From assembly GCF_017312365.1 (NCBI RefSeq), contig NZ_BLJI01000002.1:62001-126000 (forward strand): a DNA stretch of 64,000 nt, written 5' to 3'. Of the stretch, positions 25,332 through 35,302 are shown one piece after another. The notes beneath the pieces are model-generated. The model made no database searches. It had not been told where the DNA came from and saw nothing but the letters and a program-made list of their open reading frames with translations. A program made the position numbers and the translations under genes. Numbering within the stretch: position 1 is the stretch's first letter; the number at the start of each line of letters is the position of its first letter. This DNA is from Chroococcus sp. FPU101. GTDB lineage: Bacteria > Cyanobacteriota > Cyanobacteriia > Cyanobacteriales > Microcystaceae.

Positions 25332-27584
25332 ATGGAACAAAAGGCGGTAACTATCCAGTGCCAAAACTTAACTTGTTTAGCATCTAACCCCCTATCTCAT
25401 CAAGTTTGCGAGAACTGCGGTACCCCATTAGTGCGGCGGTATTTAAGAATGCTCGGAGATTGGGTCAAAACCTATTATAGAGTGGGCGAATTAATCGATG
25501 AGCGCTATTTAATCAAAGCCCCTCAAATGGTCTTAGACACTAAACCAGTTTTAGCACCCCAGGTTCCCGAAGAATTTCCGTCCTACATTCTCCCCTATCT
25601 CAAACTTTTTCCCTATCGTTGGCACGTTCCTCAAGTTTACGGCTATGTTCCCTCTCCAGACGATCGCCTAGATATGACGATTTGGCTGCTCGAATATGGT
25701 ACAGTACCGATATCATCTGGAGAACCGCAACCCGATTTAGTCCCACCGCTAACACAGCTATGGTCGGAAGCGACTGCGATGCGTCAACTCTATTGGTTAT
25801 GGCAAATTGCCCACCTCTGGCAACCGTTTCAGCAAAGACGGGTGGTTTCAAGTTTATTAGATCCAACTTTATTACGGGTTAATGGGGCAACTGTACAAAT
25901 TTTAGAATTAGCCCTCGACCGCGATGAGACAGCATCGTTATCCTTAAAACAATTGGGTCAAGTTTGGTCAAATTGGATACCTGAATCGTCTTCTGAAATC
26001 AAAAACTTTTTAACCCGGTTGTGTGAAAATCTAGAATCAGAAAAAATTACTCACCCTGATCAATTACTCAAAATTTTAGACGGGGCCCTGCAACATTGTG
26101 CCGCTTCACAACAACGAACCTATCATCTGTATACCTGCACCGATACGGGAACCATGCGGGAACATAATGAAGATGCCTGTTATCCCCCATCTGGAACCAC
26201 ATTAACCCATGATGAGCAAGAAAATACTCTAGCGATCGTTTGTGATGGAATTGGTGGGCAAGAGGGCGGCGAAATTGCCTCACAGCTTGCCATTAAGTCT
26301 CTACAAGCCGATGTGGCTCAGATGTTTAAAAATAGGTCTAAATGGAATCAGTCTGATCTAATACAAACCCTAAGTCAATCCATTGGTCAAGCGAATGATG
26401 TTATTAGTCGGCGTAATGATGTTGAAAAACGCCAAGAACGACGACGCATGGGTACAACGCTTGTCATGGGGTTAGCTCATCAACATCAAATGTATATTGG
26501 TCATGTAGGAGATTCTAGAGTTTATCGCATCACCCCACAAGGTTGTCATCAAATTACGGTTGATGATGATTTAGCGTCTAGGGAAGTTCGTTTAGGTTAT
26601 CTGATCTATAGAGATGCTATTCAATATCCGAATGCAGGGGCTTTAGTACAAGCTTTGGGCATGAGTTCGGCAGCCTCACTTAACCCCACTGTACAGCGTT
26701 ATATTTTAGATGAAGATTGTGTCTTTCTGTTCTGTTCTGATGGTTTGAGTGATTACGATCGCGTTGAACAATATTGGGATACTGAGATTCTACCGATTTT
26801 AAAAGGCGAAAAAAATGTTACTGAAGTCGGACAACGTTTAATCGATCTGGCTAATCAAAAAAACGGTCACGATAATTCAACGATCGCTCTATTTTACTGT
26901 CAAGTTCAAAACGCGATCAATCCCATCTCCCCTTTAACCTATGAAGGTGTCACAGAACAACCCTCAGATGACGTAACAACCCTGGAAACCTATGAAAATG
27001 AACAAGATGCCGCCGCGGCCTCCGAATTTCCCACAGAACCCTCATTTACAGTGCGCCCTAGAGTTACTTCACCAACCCCTCTTTCTACACCCAGTACGAC
27101 TCCTACGGTTACCGTTTCGCCTCCCAAGTCTTCTTTACTAACTCCGTTACTCATTGGTTTAGGTGTACTAACGGCTAGTCTTGCGGGTTTTTATCTTTGG
27201 CGGACTTCGGTTTCAACAGTTGCAGTTGATCCAATTCCCACTCTATCTAGTACCTCTGTTCTGCCTTTAGAAGCCTTAACATTAGGACAAGTGTTTAAAA
27301 CAACGACAGAAATTACGCTACAATCGGCTACAACGACAAATAATGTGCAAGTAACTGCATCTATTCCTCTACCACCTAATAGCATTGTTAAGGTCATTGA
27401 GCCGTCATCTGAGAATAATATCGTTAAATTAGAGGTCTGCTCTCCAAATGAGCTTCAGTCGTTGCAAGGAACCATTGCGGTGAATGGACTACAAAATGTG
27501 TTGGTTAGTTCGACACCAGATGAACAAAGTCAATGTTCTATGACTTCTACTCCTCCTTCTCCCTCACCGACGAGTACTAACTGA
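25332..27584 (+). CDS. PP2C-type protein phosphatase with zinc ribbon and membrane segment
   Basis: This is a 750-residue multidomain protein. An N-terminal zinc-ribbon-like motif (CQNLTCLASNPLSHQVCENCG) is followed by a large uncharacterised domain (about 40-260). Next is a complete PP2C (PPM) Ser/Thr phosphatase domain (about 265-535: DTGTMREHNEDA, CDGIGGQEGGEIAS, MGTTLVMG, GHVGDSRVYRI, FCSDGLSDY, GHDNST), with the acidic metal ligands intact. After a Pro/Thr-rich linker there is one membrane helix (about 605-625) and an extracytoplasmic tail. It probably dephosphorylates Ser/Thr-kinase targets. ATG at 25332 is preferred over the upstream GTG at 25326. It overlaps folB by one base (TGATG). 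Confidence 0.9.
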   Translation: MEQKAVTIQCQNLTCLASNPLSHQVCENCGTPLVRRYLRMLGDWVKTYYRVGELIDERYLIKAPQMVLDTKPVLAPQVPEEFPSYILPYLKLFPYRWHVPQVYGYVPSPDDRLDMTIWLLEYGTVPISSGEPQPDLVPPLTQLWSEATAMRQLYWLWQIAHLWQPFQQRRVVSSLLDPTLLRVNGATVQILELALDRDETASLSLKQLGQVWSNWIPESSSEIKNFLTRLCENLESEKITHPDQLLKILDGALQHCAASQQRTYHLYTCTDTGTMREHNEDACYPPSGTTLTHDEQENTLAIVCDGIGGQEGGEIASQLAIKSLQADVAQMFKNRSKWNQSDLIQTLSQSIGQANDVISRRNDVEKRQERRRMGTTLVMGLAHQHQMYIGHVGDSRVYRITPQGCHQITVDDDLASREVRLGYLIYRDAIQYPNAGALVQALGMSSAASLNPTVQRYILDEDCVFLFCSDGLSDYDRVEQYWDTEILPILKGEKNVTEVGQRLIDLANQKNGHDNSTIALFYCQVQNAINPISPLTYEGVTEQPSDDVTTLETYENEQDAAAASEFPTEPSFTVRPRVTSPTPLSTPSTTPTVTVSPPKSSLLTPLLIGLGVLTASLAGFYLWRTSVSTVAVDPIPTLSSTSVLPLEALTLGQVFKTTTEITLQSATTTNNVQVTASIPLPPNSIVKVIEPSSENNIVKLEVCSPNELQSLQGTIAVNGLQNVLVSSTPDEQSQCSMTSTPPSPSPTSTN

Positions 27585-27946
27585 TGGATACGATACATTT
27601 AACTGGAATTCGCTGTTATGGCTATACGGGATATCTAAAAGAAGAACAAATTCTCGGTCAATGGTTTGAAGTTGATCTAACGCTCGGAGTAGAATTATCA
27701 AAAGCGGGAATGAGCGATCGTATTGATGATACAGTTGATTATCGAGAGGCGATTAATATCGTACAACGCTTGATTAAAACGTCTAAATTTGCTTTAGTGG
27801 AAAAATTAGCAACGGCGATCGCTGATGAAATTCTACTCATTGATCAAGTGCAACAAGTGCAGGTGCAACTCTCTAAACCAGCCGCCCCGATTCCAGATTT
27901 TGGTGGCACCATTACAATCAGTATTACAAGAAATTGCAAAAGCTAA
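27584..27946 (+). CDS. folB: Dihydroneopterin aldolase
   Basis: FolB cleaves 7,8-dihydroneopterin to 6-hydroxymethyl-dihydropterin and glycolaldehyde in folate synthesis. The 120-residue product has the family start IHLTGIRCYGYTGYLKEEQILGQWFEVDL (general acid Tyr/Glu region), DDTVDYREAINIVQRLI and the Lys-containing LSKPAAPIPDFGG. The ATG shares one base with the stop of the phosphatase gene, so translation is coupled although the functions appear unrelated. Confidence 0.94.
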   Translation: MDTIHLTGIRCYGYTGYLKEEQILGQWFEVDLTLGVELSKAGMSDRIDDTVDYREAINIVQRLIKTSKFALVEKLATAIADEILLIDQVQQVQVQLSKPAAPIPDFGGTITISITRNCKS

Positions 27947-28137
27947 CCGAATCGCTAGGTAGAAAATTCGTAAATTTACTGAATTCAATAATTAAGTCTT
28001 CAAATCTTCCGTAATTCTTGTGAAAGTAACTTAGCCCTCGATCTGCCAAATTAGTAAATAGATAATAAATGGTTAATCCTCTCTCATAGACTACGGGAAG
28101 GATCGCTAAAAATGCTATAAATGGAGATCTTCTCACA

Positions 28138-28317
28138 ATGTTATGGAAAGCTCAACAAATCTGTCATCCGATCTGGCTATATCTCAATCAACCCGTCTTT
28201 GATTGCTATCATTCTCAAGTTTGGCATCCTTATCGTTTTTGGTATTCTTATAAAATCAATTTATTAGAAAAATGTTTAAAAAAAGATATAAATTCCGAAA
28301 GCCATTATACTCAATGA
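28138..28317 (+). CDS. Small aromatic-rich hypothetical protein, 59 aa
   Basis: An ATG at 28138 opens a 59-codon frame (MLWKAQQICHPIWLYLNQPV...), ending at TGA 28315-28317. The product is unusually rich in Trp, Tyr and His (WYSYK, YHSQVWHPYRFWY). There is no signal peptide. It lies 28 bases upstream of the DUF3318 gene on the same strand and could be translated with it. I do not recognise a family. Composition argues for a real protein, but the frame is short. Confidence 0.45.
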   Translation: MLWKAQQICHPIWLYLNQPVFDCYHSQVWHPYRFWYSYKINLLEKCLKKDINSESHYTQ

Positions 28318-28345
28318 TCAAGGAATATATAAATCTGGCTCAAGT

Positions 28346-28957
28346 ATGAATCTAGATACTGAAATTAGTCATTTAATAGAGTTGATGCCTGCTTCGGGGC
28401 GGATGATGACTAAAATTGTGAGTCAACCTCAACAAGCCAAAGTCATTGAAACATCTTTACCGATGCCTTGGCAACAAGGAACACGACCGATCTTAATTAA
28501 TTTCGATCTTTGGCGAAATTTGTCTAGACCACAGCGCGATTTACTTTTGTTACGCTCGGTTAGTGGTTTAATTGGGGTTAAATGGTTTAAACCGAATATC
28601 TATCAAGCGATCGCAGCAGCAGGTTTATTAGGGCTAGTCATCGAAATAAGCCAAGCTGACGCAGTAGGAATGATGGTGGCTGGCGGTCTAACAGCGATCG
28701 CCACTAATCAAATTTGGCGCAGTAACCGTAGTCTTCAAAAAGAACTTGATGCAGATGAGTCCGCCATCTCTGTCGCCATCAGACGAGGATACACTGAAAC
28801 AGAAGCCGCCCGTCATTTATTATCCGCCCTTGAAACCGTCGCCCAAATTGAAAATCGTCCCTTAAATTTTACTGAGTTACTGCGTTCTCAAAATTTGCGA
28901 GTCATTGGTAATCTTTCGCCCGTTGTGGTTCCTAGCAATCTACGCACAGAAAAATAA
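28346..28957 (+). CDS. DUF3318 membrane-associated protein
   Basis: The 203-residue protein begins MNLDTEISHLIELMPASGRM, the pattern of the cyanobacterial DUF3318 family. A soluble N-terminal part (1-75) precedes two hydrophobic stretches (about 88-100 and 108-122) and an Arg/Glu-rich C-terminal helix (LQKELDADESAISVAIRRGYTETEAA). The layout faintly recalls M48-like peptidase relatives, but no HExxH motif is present. Function is unknown. It ends 37 bases before cofH and may be co-transcribed with it. Confidence 0.82.
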   Translation: MNLDTEISHLIELMPASGRMMTKIVSQPQQAKVIETSLPMPWQQGTRPILINFDLWRNLSRPQRDLLLLRSVSGLIGVKWFKPNIYQAIAAAGLLGLVIEISQADAVGMMVAGGLTAIATNQIWRSNRSLQKELDADESAISVAIRRGYTETEAARHLLSALETVAQIENRPLNFTELLRSQNLRVIGNLSPVVVPSNLRTEK

Positions 28958-28994
28958 TTAGATTTCTTCTACAATCGGTGTAGGAAGAATAAAG

Positions 28995-30143
28995 ATGATC
29001 AACGTGACTAGCGCAACCAAGACCGTTAATACGATTTTGAATGAAGTAAGAAGCGGTAAAGATTTATCGCCTTTAGAGGGATTGACTTTATTGCAACAAA
29101 GTAAATCAGAGATTATTAGTGAAATTCAACAGACTGCCGATCAGCTTCGAGCTAACCAAGTCGGTCATACTGTTACCTATGTGATCAATCGCAATGTAAA
29201 TTTTACTAACATTTGTGAGCAGCATTGTAGTTTTTGTGCATTCAGGCGAGATGATGGAGAAGATGGCGCGTTTTGGTTAGATATTGCTCAAATTTTAGAA
29301 AAAGCATCGGATGGGGTACAACGAGGAGCAACCGAAATCTGTATGCAGGGCGGTTTAAACTCCGAAGCAAAACGAAATGGCACCAGTTTAGATTTTTATC
29401 TAGAATTGGTTACATCAATTAAAAAAACCTTTCCGCAGCTTCATCTACACGCCTTTTCACCCCAAGAAGTTCAGTTTATCGCCAGAGAAGATCAAATTAG
29501 TTACGAGGATGTAATTACTGCTTTACGGGATGCAGGTCTTGGATCGATGCCTGGAACCGCCGCCGAAGTGTTAGAAGATGCTGTAAGACGGGTGATCTGT
29601 CCCGAGAAAATTAATAGCGAAACTTGGCTAGAAATTGTTAGTCTAGCCCATAAGTTAGGACTGCCTACCACCAGTACCATGTTATGCGGTCAGATCGAAA
29701 GCAAAGAACAACAGATCAGCCATTTAGATCAATTGCGATCGCTCCAACAAAACTCAATTCTACAAGGATATCCCGCCCGCATCACTGAATTTATTCTCTT
29801 ACCCTTTGTCGGACAAGAAGCCCCAAAACCTTTAAGAAATAGAGTTGGACGCGATCAACCTGTTTTAGCCGATACCCTGTTACTCACCGCTGTCTCCCGA
29901 TTATATCTAGGAAACTGGATACCTAATCATCAACCCAGTTGGGTAAAATTGGGCTTAAATGGAGCCGTAGAAGCCCTCAGATGGGGATGTAACGATATAG
30001 GTGGAACACTGATGGAGGAACATATTACCAGTATGGCAGGGGCGCAGGGTGGTACTTGTATGGAAGTCGATACCCTGCAACAAGCCATTCAATCTATTGA
30101 TCGTCCTTTTCAGCAAAGAAGTACGATTTATGAGTATCTGTAG
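28995..30143 (+). CDS. cofH: FO synthase subunit 2 (radical SAM, CofH)
   Basis: CofH, with CofG, makes 7,8-didemethyl-8-hydroxy-5-deazariboflavin (FO / 8-HDF), used in cyanobacteria as the antenna chromophore of DNA photolyases. The 382-residue product has the radical-SAM cluster motif CEQHCSFC (about residues 74-81). It also has the CofH/MqnC-type segments [43 protein letters not shown] and the C-terminal [15 protein letters not shown]. The family is shared with menaquinone enzymes MqnE/MqnC, but cyanobacteria lack that pathway, so CofH is favoured. cofG is not in the window. Confidence 0.93.
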   Translation: MINVTSATKTVNTILNEVRSGKDLSPLEGLTLLQQSKSEIISEIQQTADQLRANQVGHTVTYVINRNVNFTNICEQHCSFCAFRRDDGEDGAFWLDIAQILEKASDGVQRGATEICMQGGLNSEAKRNGTSLDFYLELVTSIKKTFPQLHLHAFSPQEVQFIAREDQISYEDVITALRDAGLGSMPGTAAEVLEDAVRRVICPEKINSETWLEIVSLAHKLGLPTTSTMLCGQIESKEQQISHLDQLRSLQQNSILQGYPARITEFILLPFVGQEAPKPLRNRVGRDQPVLADTLLLTAVSRLYLGNWIPNHQPSWVKLGLNGAVEALRWGCNDIGGTLMEEHITSMAGAQGGTCMEVDTLQQAIQSIDRPFQQRSTIYEYL

Positions 30144-30152
30144 GAAAAATAA

Positions 30153-31631
30153 CTAGGACTGTGGAACCCAAACCGAAACCGAGCCACCATTGCATCGAAA
30201 CTCCGCCCAACCTTCGTCATTGGTTGTCACAGATTCGCTGATATGTTCGGTAATATCAATATACGTTTGATTCGGTTGCCCGACTTCCATCCATTTCGTA
30301 CCATCTCCTCCATTACTCAGCACGACTGCCATTCCTCCTGGATGTTCTTCATCGCCTAAGCGTGTCCAAGCGATGGTATTAGCATGATCAAAATAATCGT
30401 ATTGCTCACCGTAGGCGTAGGTTTTCCGCGCAAATAGGTATTTATCAATAAGCCACCGATGGCTATCCATCCAAATTTCGTATTCATTGCCATCAGGGCC
30501 TGCGTCTTTGTAATGGGCCCCGTAGTAGTCAGCATAGAAAATACAGGGATATCCTTCACGCCGTAGTAAAATTAAAGCATAGGCAAGAGGCTTAAACCAA
30601 GGTTCAACGACTGATTCTAGCGATTGTAGGGGTTGTGAATCGTGGTTTTCAGTTAGCGTGACGGCGAGGGTGGGTTGATGCTGAACAAGAGTATTATCGA
30701 AAATGGTGCGCATATCGTAGCTATCACCAGCTTGACTCGCGGCATGAAAATTGTAATGAAGTGGCGCATCAAATAACGTCACCTTACCGCCTGTTGCTTC
30801 GACAAAGCTATGGAGTGCCTCGACTTCATAAGACCAATATTCACCCACAGCAAATAACTCGCGCTGTGCATGATGGCTAACGTGATCGAGCCATTCGCGG
30901 AAAAATTCGGCTTTTACGTGTTTGACGGCATCAAAGCGAAAACCATCAACGTCAGTCGTATCGACATACCATTCACCCCAGTATTTTAGTTCGCCAGAAA
31001 CTTCGGGGTTTTGCATATCGAGGTCACAACCCATCAGATAATCATAATTCCCCTTTTCTAGGTCAACATTGTCCTCAAACTCTTTGCCTTTGAGCAAATA
31101 AATCGCATTTTCCTCGCCATTATAGACGTTGTAATCGATCGCATCAAAATGCCACCAATGCCACTTCATACTGGAATATTTATCACCGCGACCTGGGAAG
31201 GTAAAATGAGTCCAAGCTTTGATTTTCTGATACTCGCCTACGGTTTCATTGCGGTTGTCTGGATTAAAAGGTGTAGCTTCTGCTTCTTCTTCTTCATCGG
31301 CACCTAATTTGTGGTTTAGTACAACGTCTGCATAGATGCGAATTCCTGCTTTTTTGGCTGCTTGAATGGCTCGCAAATACTCTTCTTTTGTGCCGTATTT
31401 TGTCCGTACAGACCCCTTTTGGTCAAATTCACCTAAATCAAATAAATCATAAACTGCATAGCCGACATCCAACCCGCCACCTGTACCTTTATAAGCAGGA
31501 GGCAACCAGAGAGATGTTATCCCTGCTTCGGCTAATTCTTCTGCCGACTCCGCTAACTGATTCCATAGTGAACCGTCCTCTGGAATATACCAGTGGAAAT
31601 ATTGCATCATAACTCCGTTTGCTTCGGACAT
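30153..31631 (-). CDS. amyA: Cytoplasmic alpha-amylase (GH13)
   Basis: This is a 492-residue alpha-amylase of glycoside hydrolase family 13, without a signal peptide, so it probably acts on intracellular glycogen or maltodextrins. The conserved GH13 regions are present: I ADVVLNH, II GFRFDAVKHV (nucleophile Asp), III FAVGEYW (acid/base Glu), IV LTENHDSQP. The B-domain is as in bacterial AmyA/Bacillus-type enzymes (FPGRGDKYSSMKWHWWHFD). ATG at 31631 is preferred over the upstream frame start at 31643. It ends 9 bases from the convergent cofH. Confidence 0.93.
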   Translation of the reverse strand: MSEANGVMMQYFHWYIPEDGSLWNQLAESAEELAEAGITSLWLPPAYKGTGGGLDVGYAVYDLFDLGEFDQKGSVRTKYGTKEEYLRAIQAAKKAGIRIYADVVLNHKLGADEEEEAEATPFNPDNRNETVGEYQKIKAWTHFTFPGRGDKYSSMKWHWWHFDAIDYNVYNGEENAIYLLKGKEFEDNVDLEKGNYDYLMGCDLDMQNPEVSGELKYWGEWYVDTTDVDGFRFDAVKHVKAEFFREWLDHVSHHAQRELFAVGEYWSYEVEALHSFVEATGGKVTLFDAPLHYNFHAASQAGDSYDMRTIFDNTLVQHQPTLAVTLTENHDSQPLQSLESVVEPWFKPLAYALILLRREGYPCIFYADYYGAHYKDAGPDGNEYEIWMDSHRWLIDKYLFARKTYAYGEQYDYFDHANTIAWTRLGDEEHPGGMAVVLSNGGDGTKWMEVGQPNQTYIDITEHISESVTTNDEGWAEFRCNGGSVSVWVPQS

Positions 31632-31869
31632 AACTATCTCCACAAGTAAAAATATAATTAGATTTTTTTGACTGTAATGAATATACCTGAGACTTTCTTT
31701 TTTCTCTCTCTCTCTATTGAAAGAAGGAATTTTTGTAAAATCATGATATATTCGAGTATTCTTGATTGTCCTTGTGTGTTAATGGGTCATGAGCTTCTCG
31801 CTTAACAAATCTCGTCCTAATGGCTTAAAACTTGCTTTTTCATCTCTTCTTAGCCTAATAATAGATTTC

Positions 31870-32139
31870 TTAAATTGCTTGTATCCATTCTTTAATGTCG
31901 TATTCTGTCCAAATGCCATTTTTCCAATAAGGATCGGATTCGATGAGTTTCTTGACAATCTCCTCATTTTCTGCATCATAAATTCCAAAGACTTTCGTAA
32001 CATCTTTGGTTGGGCCTAATGTAACTAATATTCCTTGTTCTTTTTGAGAAACTAGACCATTTAAGTGTTCTTGGCGGTAGGGCGCACGTTTTTCGATTAC
32101 ATCCTCGCAATAGCTACCCCACATGATGTATTTTGGCAT
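31870..32139 (-). CDS. YciI-family protein
   Basis: This 89-residue protein has the YCII dimeric alpha/beta-barrel fold: MPKYIMWGSYCEDVIEKRAPYRQEHL (conserved Arg/His region), GILVTLGPTKD and YDIKEWIQAI. Members are putative small-molecule enzymes of largely unknown function. It lies 11 bases downstream of pheT on the same strand and is probably co-transcribed with it. Confidence 0.85.
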   Translation of the reverse strand: MPKYIMWGSYCEDVIEKRAPYRQEHLNGLVSQKEQGILVTLGPTKDVTKVFGIYDAENEEIVKKLIESDPYWKNGIWTEYDIKEWIQAI

Positions 32140-32150
32140 AATGATTGATC

Positions 32151-34643
32151 CTAACTTCTAAGTGTGACTTGAAATTGTTTAACTAAAGCTTCGCGTATTT
32201 TGTTGTGGACGGGTTCTACTTCTGTATCTGTCAGAGTCCGATCGCTGGTTCGATAGACTAAACTAAAAGCTAGACTTCGTTCACCTTCTGGCACATTTGC
32301 CCCTTTATATTCATCAAAGACTTGCACGGTTTCTAAGAGTTCTCCCCCCGCTTTTTTCATGGTTTTTTCTAACTCTGCAACGGATATTTTGAGAGGGGCA
32401 AAAAAGGCTAAATCACGAGAGACGGCGGGATAAGTCGAATATGCTTTAAAACGAGGGGTTTTTGTATCGTCTTTATTTAAAGCAGATACTAACACATCTA
32501 GATTCAATTCAAACCCATACACGGCATCGTCTAATTCTTTTTCTTGTCGTAGTTGGGGATGTAATTGACCAAAAATTCCCAAATGTTGCTTATTTAACGA
32601 TAGTGATGCGGTTCTACCTGGGTGTAAGCGTTCGTCTTCGGAAGTTGCTTGATATTCTACCGTTAATCCTAGACGCTCAAATACACTTTCTAGGATACCT
32701 TTGGCTTGATACCATGTCATCGGGTCGTGTTTTCCACCTCTTACCCAGTTTCCCTCTGGTAAAAGATCTCCTCCTAAGATACCACCAATGCGATCGGATT
32801 CTGCAATACCATCTTCAGTACACCAGAAAACACGACCCATTTCAAAACCATTTAAGGCCCCGTTTCCTTGTGCTACGTTATATTCAAAGGCATCAATTAA
32901 ACCAGAGAGTAGGTTAGTTCTGAGTGCGGAATATTCAGCTAAAAGTGGGTTAGCGATCTGGACTTCATCTTTTATCGGTTTAACGAGAGAATACTGCACT
33001 AATTCGGTTAAACCAACGGAACGAAAAACCTCTCTGATTTTCCGATGTATCTGTTCTTCAAAGGATAATCCCCCTGCAATGCTGTTAGAGGGCAATGTAT
33101 CACAGAAATGATCATAACCATATAAACGGGCGACTTCTTCAATAAGATCAATTTCTCGTTCTAAGTCTCGGTAACGGTAGGATGGAACGGTAACAGACCA
33201 AATTTTCGGCGTTTCTGAAACATTAGTTAACTGACATCCTAAGTCGGTGAGTATTCTTTCTACATCGGATGCTGGAATTTTTCCCGTCTCTACATCTCCT
33301 AAAATTTGATGCAAACGTTCTAGACGGAGTTCAATTGAGTAACTCTTAAAATCAGCACGAGCATCGGCGATAGATTGAGTCGTGACAGCACCGCCCGCAA
33401 GTTCTATAATGAGTGCGATCGCTCTATTGGCTGCATCTTCTAAAGCAGTGGGGTTAACGCCTTTTTCATACCGTGTACTCGACTCACTGCGTAGGTTTTG
33501 ACTTTTTGAAGAACGACGAATTGTAATCGGATCGAATAACGCAGATTCTAGAATAATATTTTGGGTATTCTCATCGACTTCGGTTTCTTCGCCACCCATG
33601 ACACCCGCGATCGCAACTGGTGTATCATTAGCAGTAATCAGTAAATTTTGTGGTTTGAGGGTGCGAGTTTGTCCATCGAGGGTTTTTAAAGTTTCACCAT
33701 CAGTCGCAAACCGTACACCAATATTTAAACTATCACCCTTAGCCAATTTTTCTAACTTATCTTGATCAAACGCATGAAGTGGCTGTCCCCATTCAAGTAA
33801 GACATAATTTGTAATATCTACAATATTATTAATTGGTCTGACACCTGCTGCTTGTAGACTAGCTTGTAACCATTTGGGAGACGGTGCAATTTTTACGCCT
33901 TCGATGATAGTTCCGATGTATGCTAGACAAGCTTGGTTATTTTCTACGATAATATTTACAAAATCTTTGTTATTGAGCAAGTTTTCAGTCTCTTCTAAAG
34001 ACGGAAAAGAAGTGTCAGCAGACGATAGTACAATTCTTTTAACAGATGGTATCAAAAGACTTTCAGGAAGTGATAATTTTGCACCTGTTAACGCGGCTAT
34101 TTCTCTCGCTACTCCAATCATACTCAACGCATCAGCGCGGTTAGCAGTAGGAGATATATCTAAAATTACGTCATCTAAACCGAGTAAAGGGCGTACATCT
34201 TGACCAACTATAATATCTGAATTTTCGGGAAAAATATAAATACCATTCGATTCTTTTTCTACACCCAATTCAGTCAGAGAACAAATCATACCTTCTGATT
34301 GAACGCCGCGCAATTTAGCCGATTTAATCTTAATATCAATCGCGGGTAAATAGGTTCCTAAAGTAGCGACTGGAACTAAAATATCTGCCCTCGCATTAGG
34401 CGCACCACAAACAATAGTCGAGGGGGTACTTAGCCCAATGTCAACCGTACAGACACTTAATTTATCAGCATTGGGGTGTGGCTGACGCTCTAAAATTCTA
34501 CCAACAACAACACCATCAGCATTCCGACGACGATCTTCTATATCTTCTACTTCGATGCCTGCTACCGTCAAGGTTTCGGCTAATTTTTCAGGAGTTAGGG
34601 TTAAGTTGACTAATTCTTTTAACCAGTTGACAGAGATACGCAT
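32151..34643 (-). CDS. pheT: Phenylalanyl-tRNA synthetase beta subunit
   Basis: PheT with PheS charges tRNA-Phe. The 830-residue product has the full bacterial domain order: N-terminal B1 and EMAP-like tRNA-binding domain ([22 protein letters not shown]), B3/B4 editing domain, B5 domain, and the catalytic-like core. The C-terminal ferredoxin-fold anticodon-binding domain follows ([16 protein letters not shown] ... [20 protein letters not shown]). ATG at 34643 ([13 protein letters not shown]) matches the family start, whereas the longer frame to 34673 adds an atypical basic extension. pheS is not adjacent. Confidence 0.96.
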   Translation of the reverse strand: MRISVNWLKELVNLTLTPEKLAETLTVAGIEVEDIEDRRRNADGVVVGRILERQPHPNADKLSVCTVDIGLSTPSTIVCGAPNARADILVPVATLGTYLPAIDIKIKSAKLRGVQSEGMICSLTELGVEKESNGIYIFPENSDIIVGQDVRPLLGLDDVILDISPTANRADALSMIGVAREIAALTGAKLSLPESLLIPSVKRIVLSSADTSFPSLEETENLLNNKDFVNIIVENNQACLAYIGTIIEGVKIAPSPKWLQASLQAAGVRPINNIVDITNYVLLEWGQPLHAFDQDKLEKLAKGDSLNIGVRFATDGETLKTLDGQTRTLKPQNLLITANDTPVAIAGVMGGEETEVDENTQNIILESALFDPITIRRSSKSQNLRSESSTRYEKGVNPTALEDAANRAIALIIELAGGAVTTQSIADARADFKSYSIELRLERLHQILGDVETGKIPASDVERILTDLGCQLTNVSETPKIWSVTVPSYRYRDLEREIDLIEEVARLYGYDHFCDTLPSNSIAGGLSFEEQIHRKIREVFRSVGLTELVQYSLVKPIKDEVQIANPLLAEYSALRTNLLSGLIDAFEYNVAQGNGALNGFEMGRVFWCTEDGIAESDRIGGILGGDLLPEGNWVRGGKHDPMTWYQAKGILESVFERLGLTVEYQATSEDERLHPGRTASLSLNKQHLGIFGQLHPQLRQEKELDDAVYGFELNLDVLVSALNKDDTKTPRFKAYSTYPAVSRDLAFFAPLKISVAELEKTMKKAGGELLETVQVFDEYKGANVPEGERSLAFSLVYRTSDRTLTDTEVEPVHNKIREALVKQFQVTLRS

Positions 34644-34721
34644 TGATTTCTTTTGACGCTTGATTGACCTCAAACCTAGTATCTCATATCATCCCGTTTC
34701 TTGTTGTGCTACAGTAAATTC

Positions 34722-35201
34722 CTAAACACTTATTCTTTCAGCAGCTTGGGCTAATTCGGCAGCGACACGGGCAGAATAGGGACGAATTAACCACCAAATG
34801 AAAGGAGATAACCAACCTCGTAGGGTGACAGAATAGGAAATATAACTACCACATAGGGTAGACTCGACCTGATAAGTTATTTTTTGTTCCATGCCAGGAA
34901 TTGCTAAAACTCTGATACTCAGTAACTCTCCAGGGCGTACATTTTCAACAAAAAACTGAATGGGAAAGGGAGTGAAGCGTGTCACGACTTGATAAATTAG
35001 ACCAGGCTTTGGAATTAAGCCACGTGGTACATTTGTCCTAGCAATCAAAGGATTCCAAGACGCATCAGCTAAATTAATCAGTTTTTGCCAAAGTACGTCT
35101 ACAGGGGCGGTACTGACGACGCGATAGGTTTTATAGAGGGAAAAGTAACAGACTAGCTTGCCTTTAGCGGCAATTAACTTAAACGAAAAATTGAGTATCA
35201 C
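34722..35201 (-). CDS. SRPBCC (START-like) superfamily protein
   Basis: The 159-residue product has the SRPBCC/polyketide-cyclase-like layout: STAPVDVLWQKLINLADASWNPL, RGLIPKPGLIYQV, FVENVRPGELLSIRVLAIPGMEQKITYQVES and a C-terminal helix after WWLIRPYSARVAAEL. These folds bind hydrophobic ligands; the ligand is unknown. The N-terminal 20 residues (MILNFSFKLIAAKGKL) may be upstream of the true start, but no better ATG is seen. It lies 78 bases upstream of pheT on the same strand. Confidence 0.75.
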   Translation of the reverse strand: MILNFSFKLIAAKGKLVCYFSLYKTYRVVSTAPVDVLWQKLINLADASWNPLIARTNVPRGLIPKPGLIYQVVTRFTPFPIQFFVENVRPGELLSIRVLAIPGMEQKITYQVESTLCGSYISYSVTLRGWLSPFIWWLIRPYSARVAAELAQAAERISV

Positions 35202-35302
35202 AGTCTCCCTCCCACTAGAGAAGGTTAATCAGATGTATTATTCTAACTTGACTTTTTGGTTATAAGACGGAAAGTCGCAAAAATTGTTACCAAGGATAGA
35301 TC

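Noticed and set aside
31779-32019. Short ORFs around the YciI gene on both strands
   Set aside because: They overlap the YciI gene or its 3' flank, and neither has a ribosome binding site or family motif.
32462-33111. Plus-strand ORFs inside pheT
   Set aside because: They are antisense to a conserved essential gene and show no protein-like composition.
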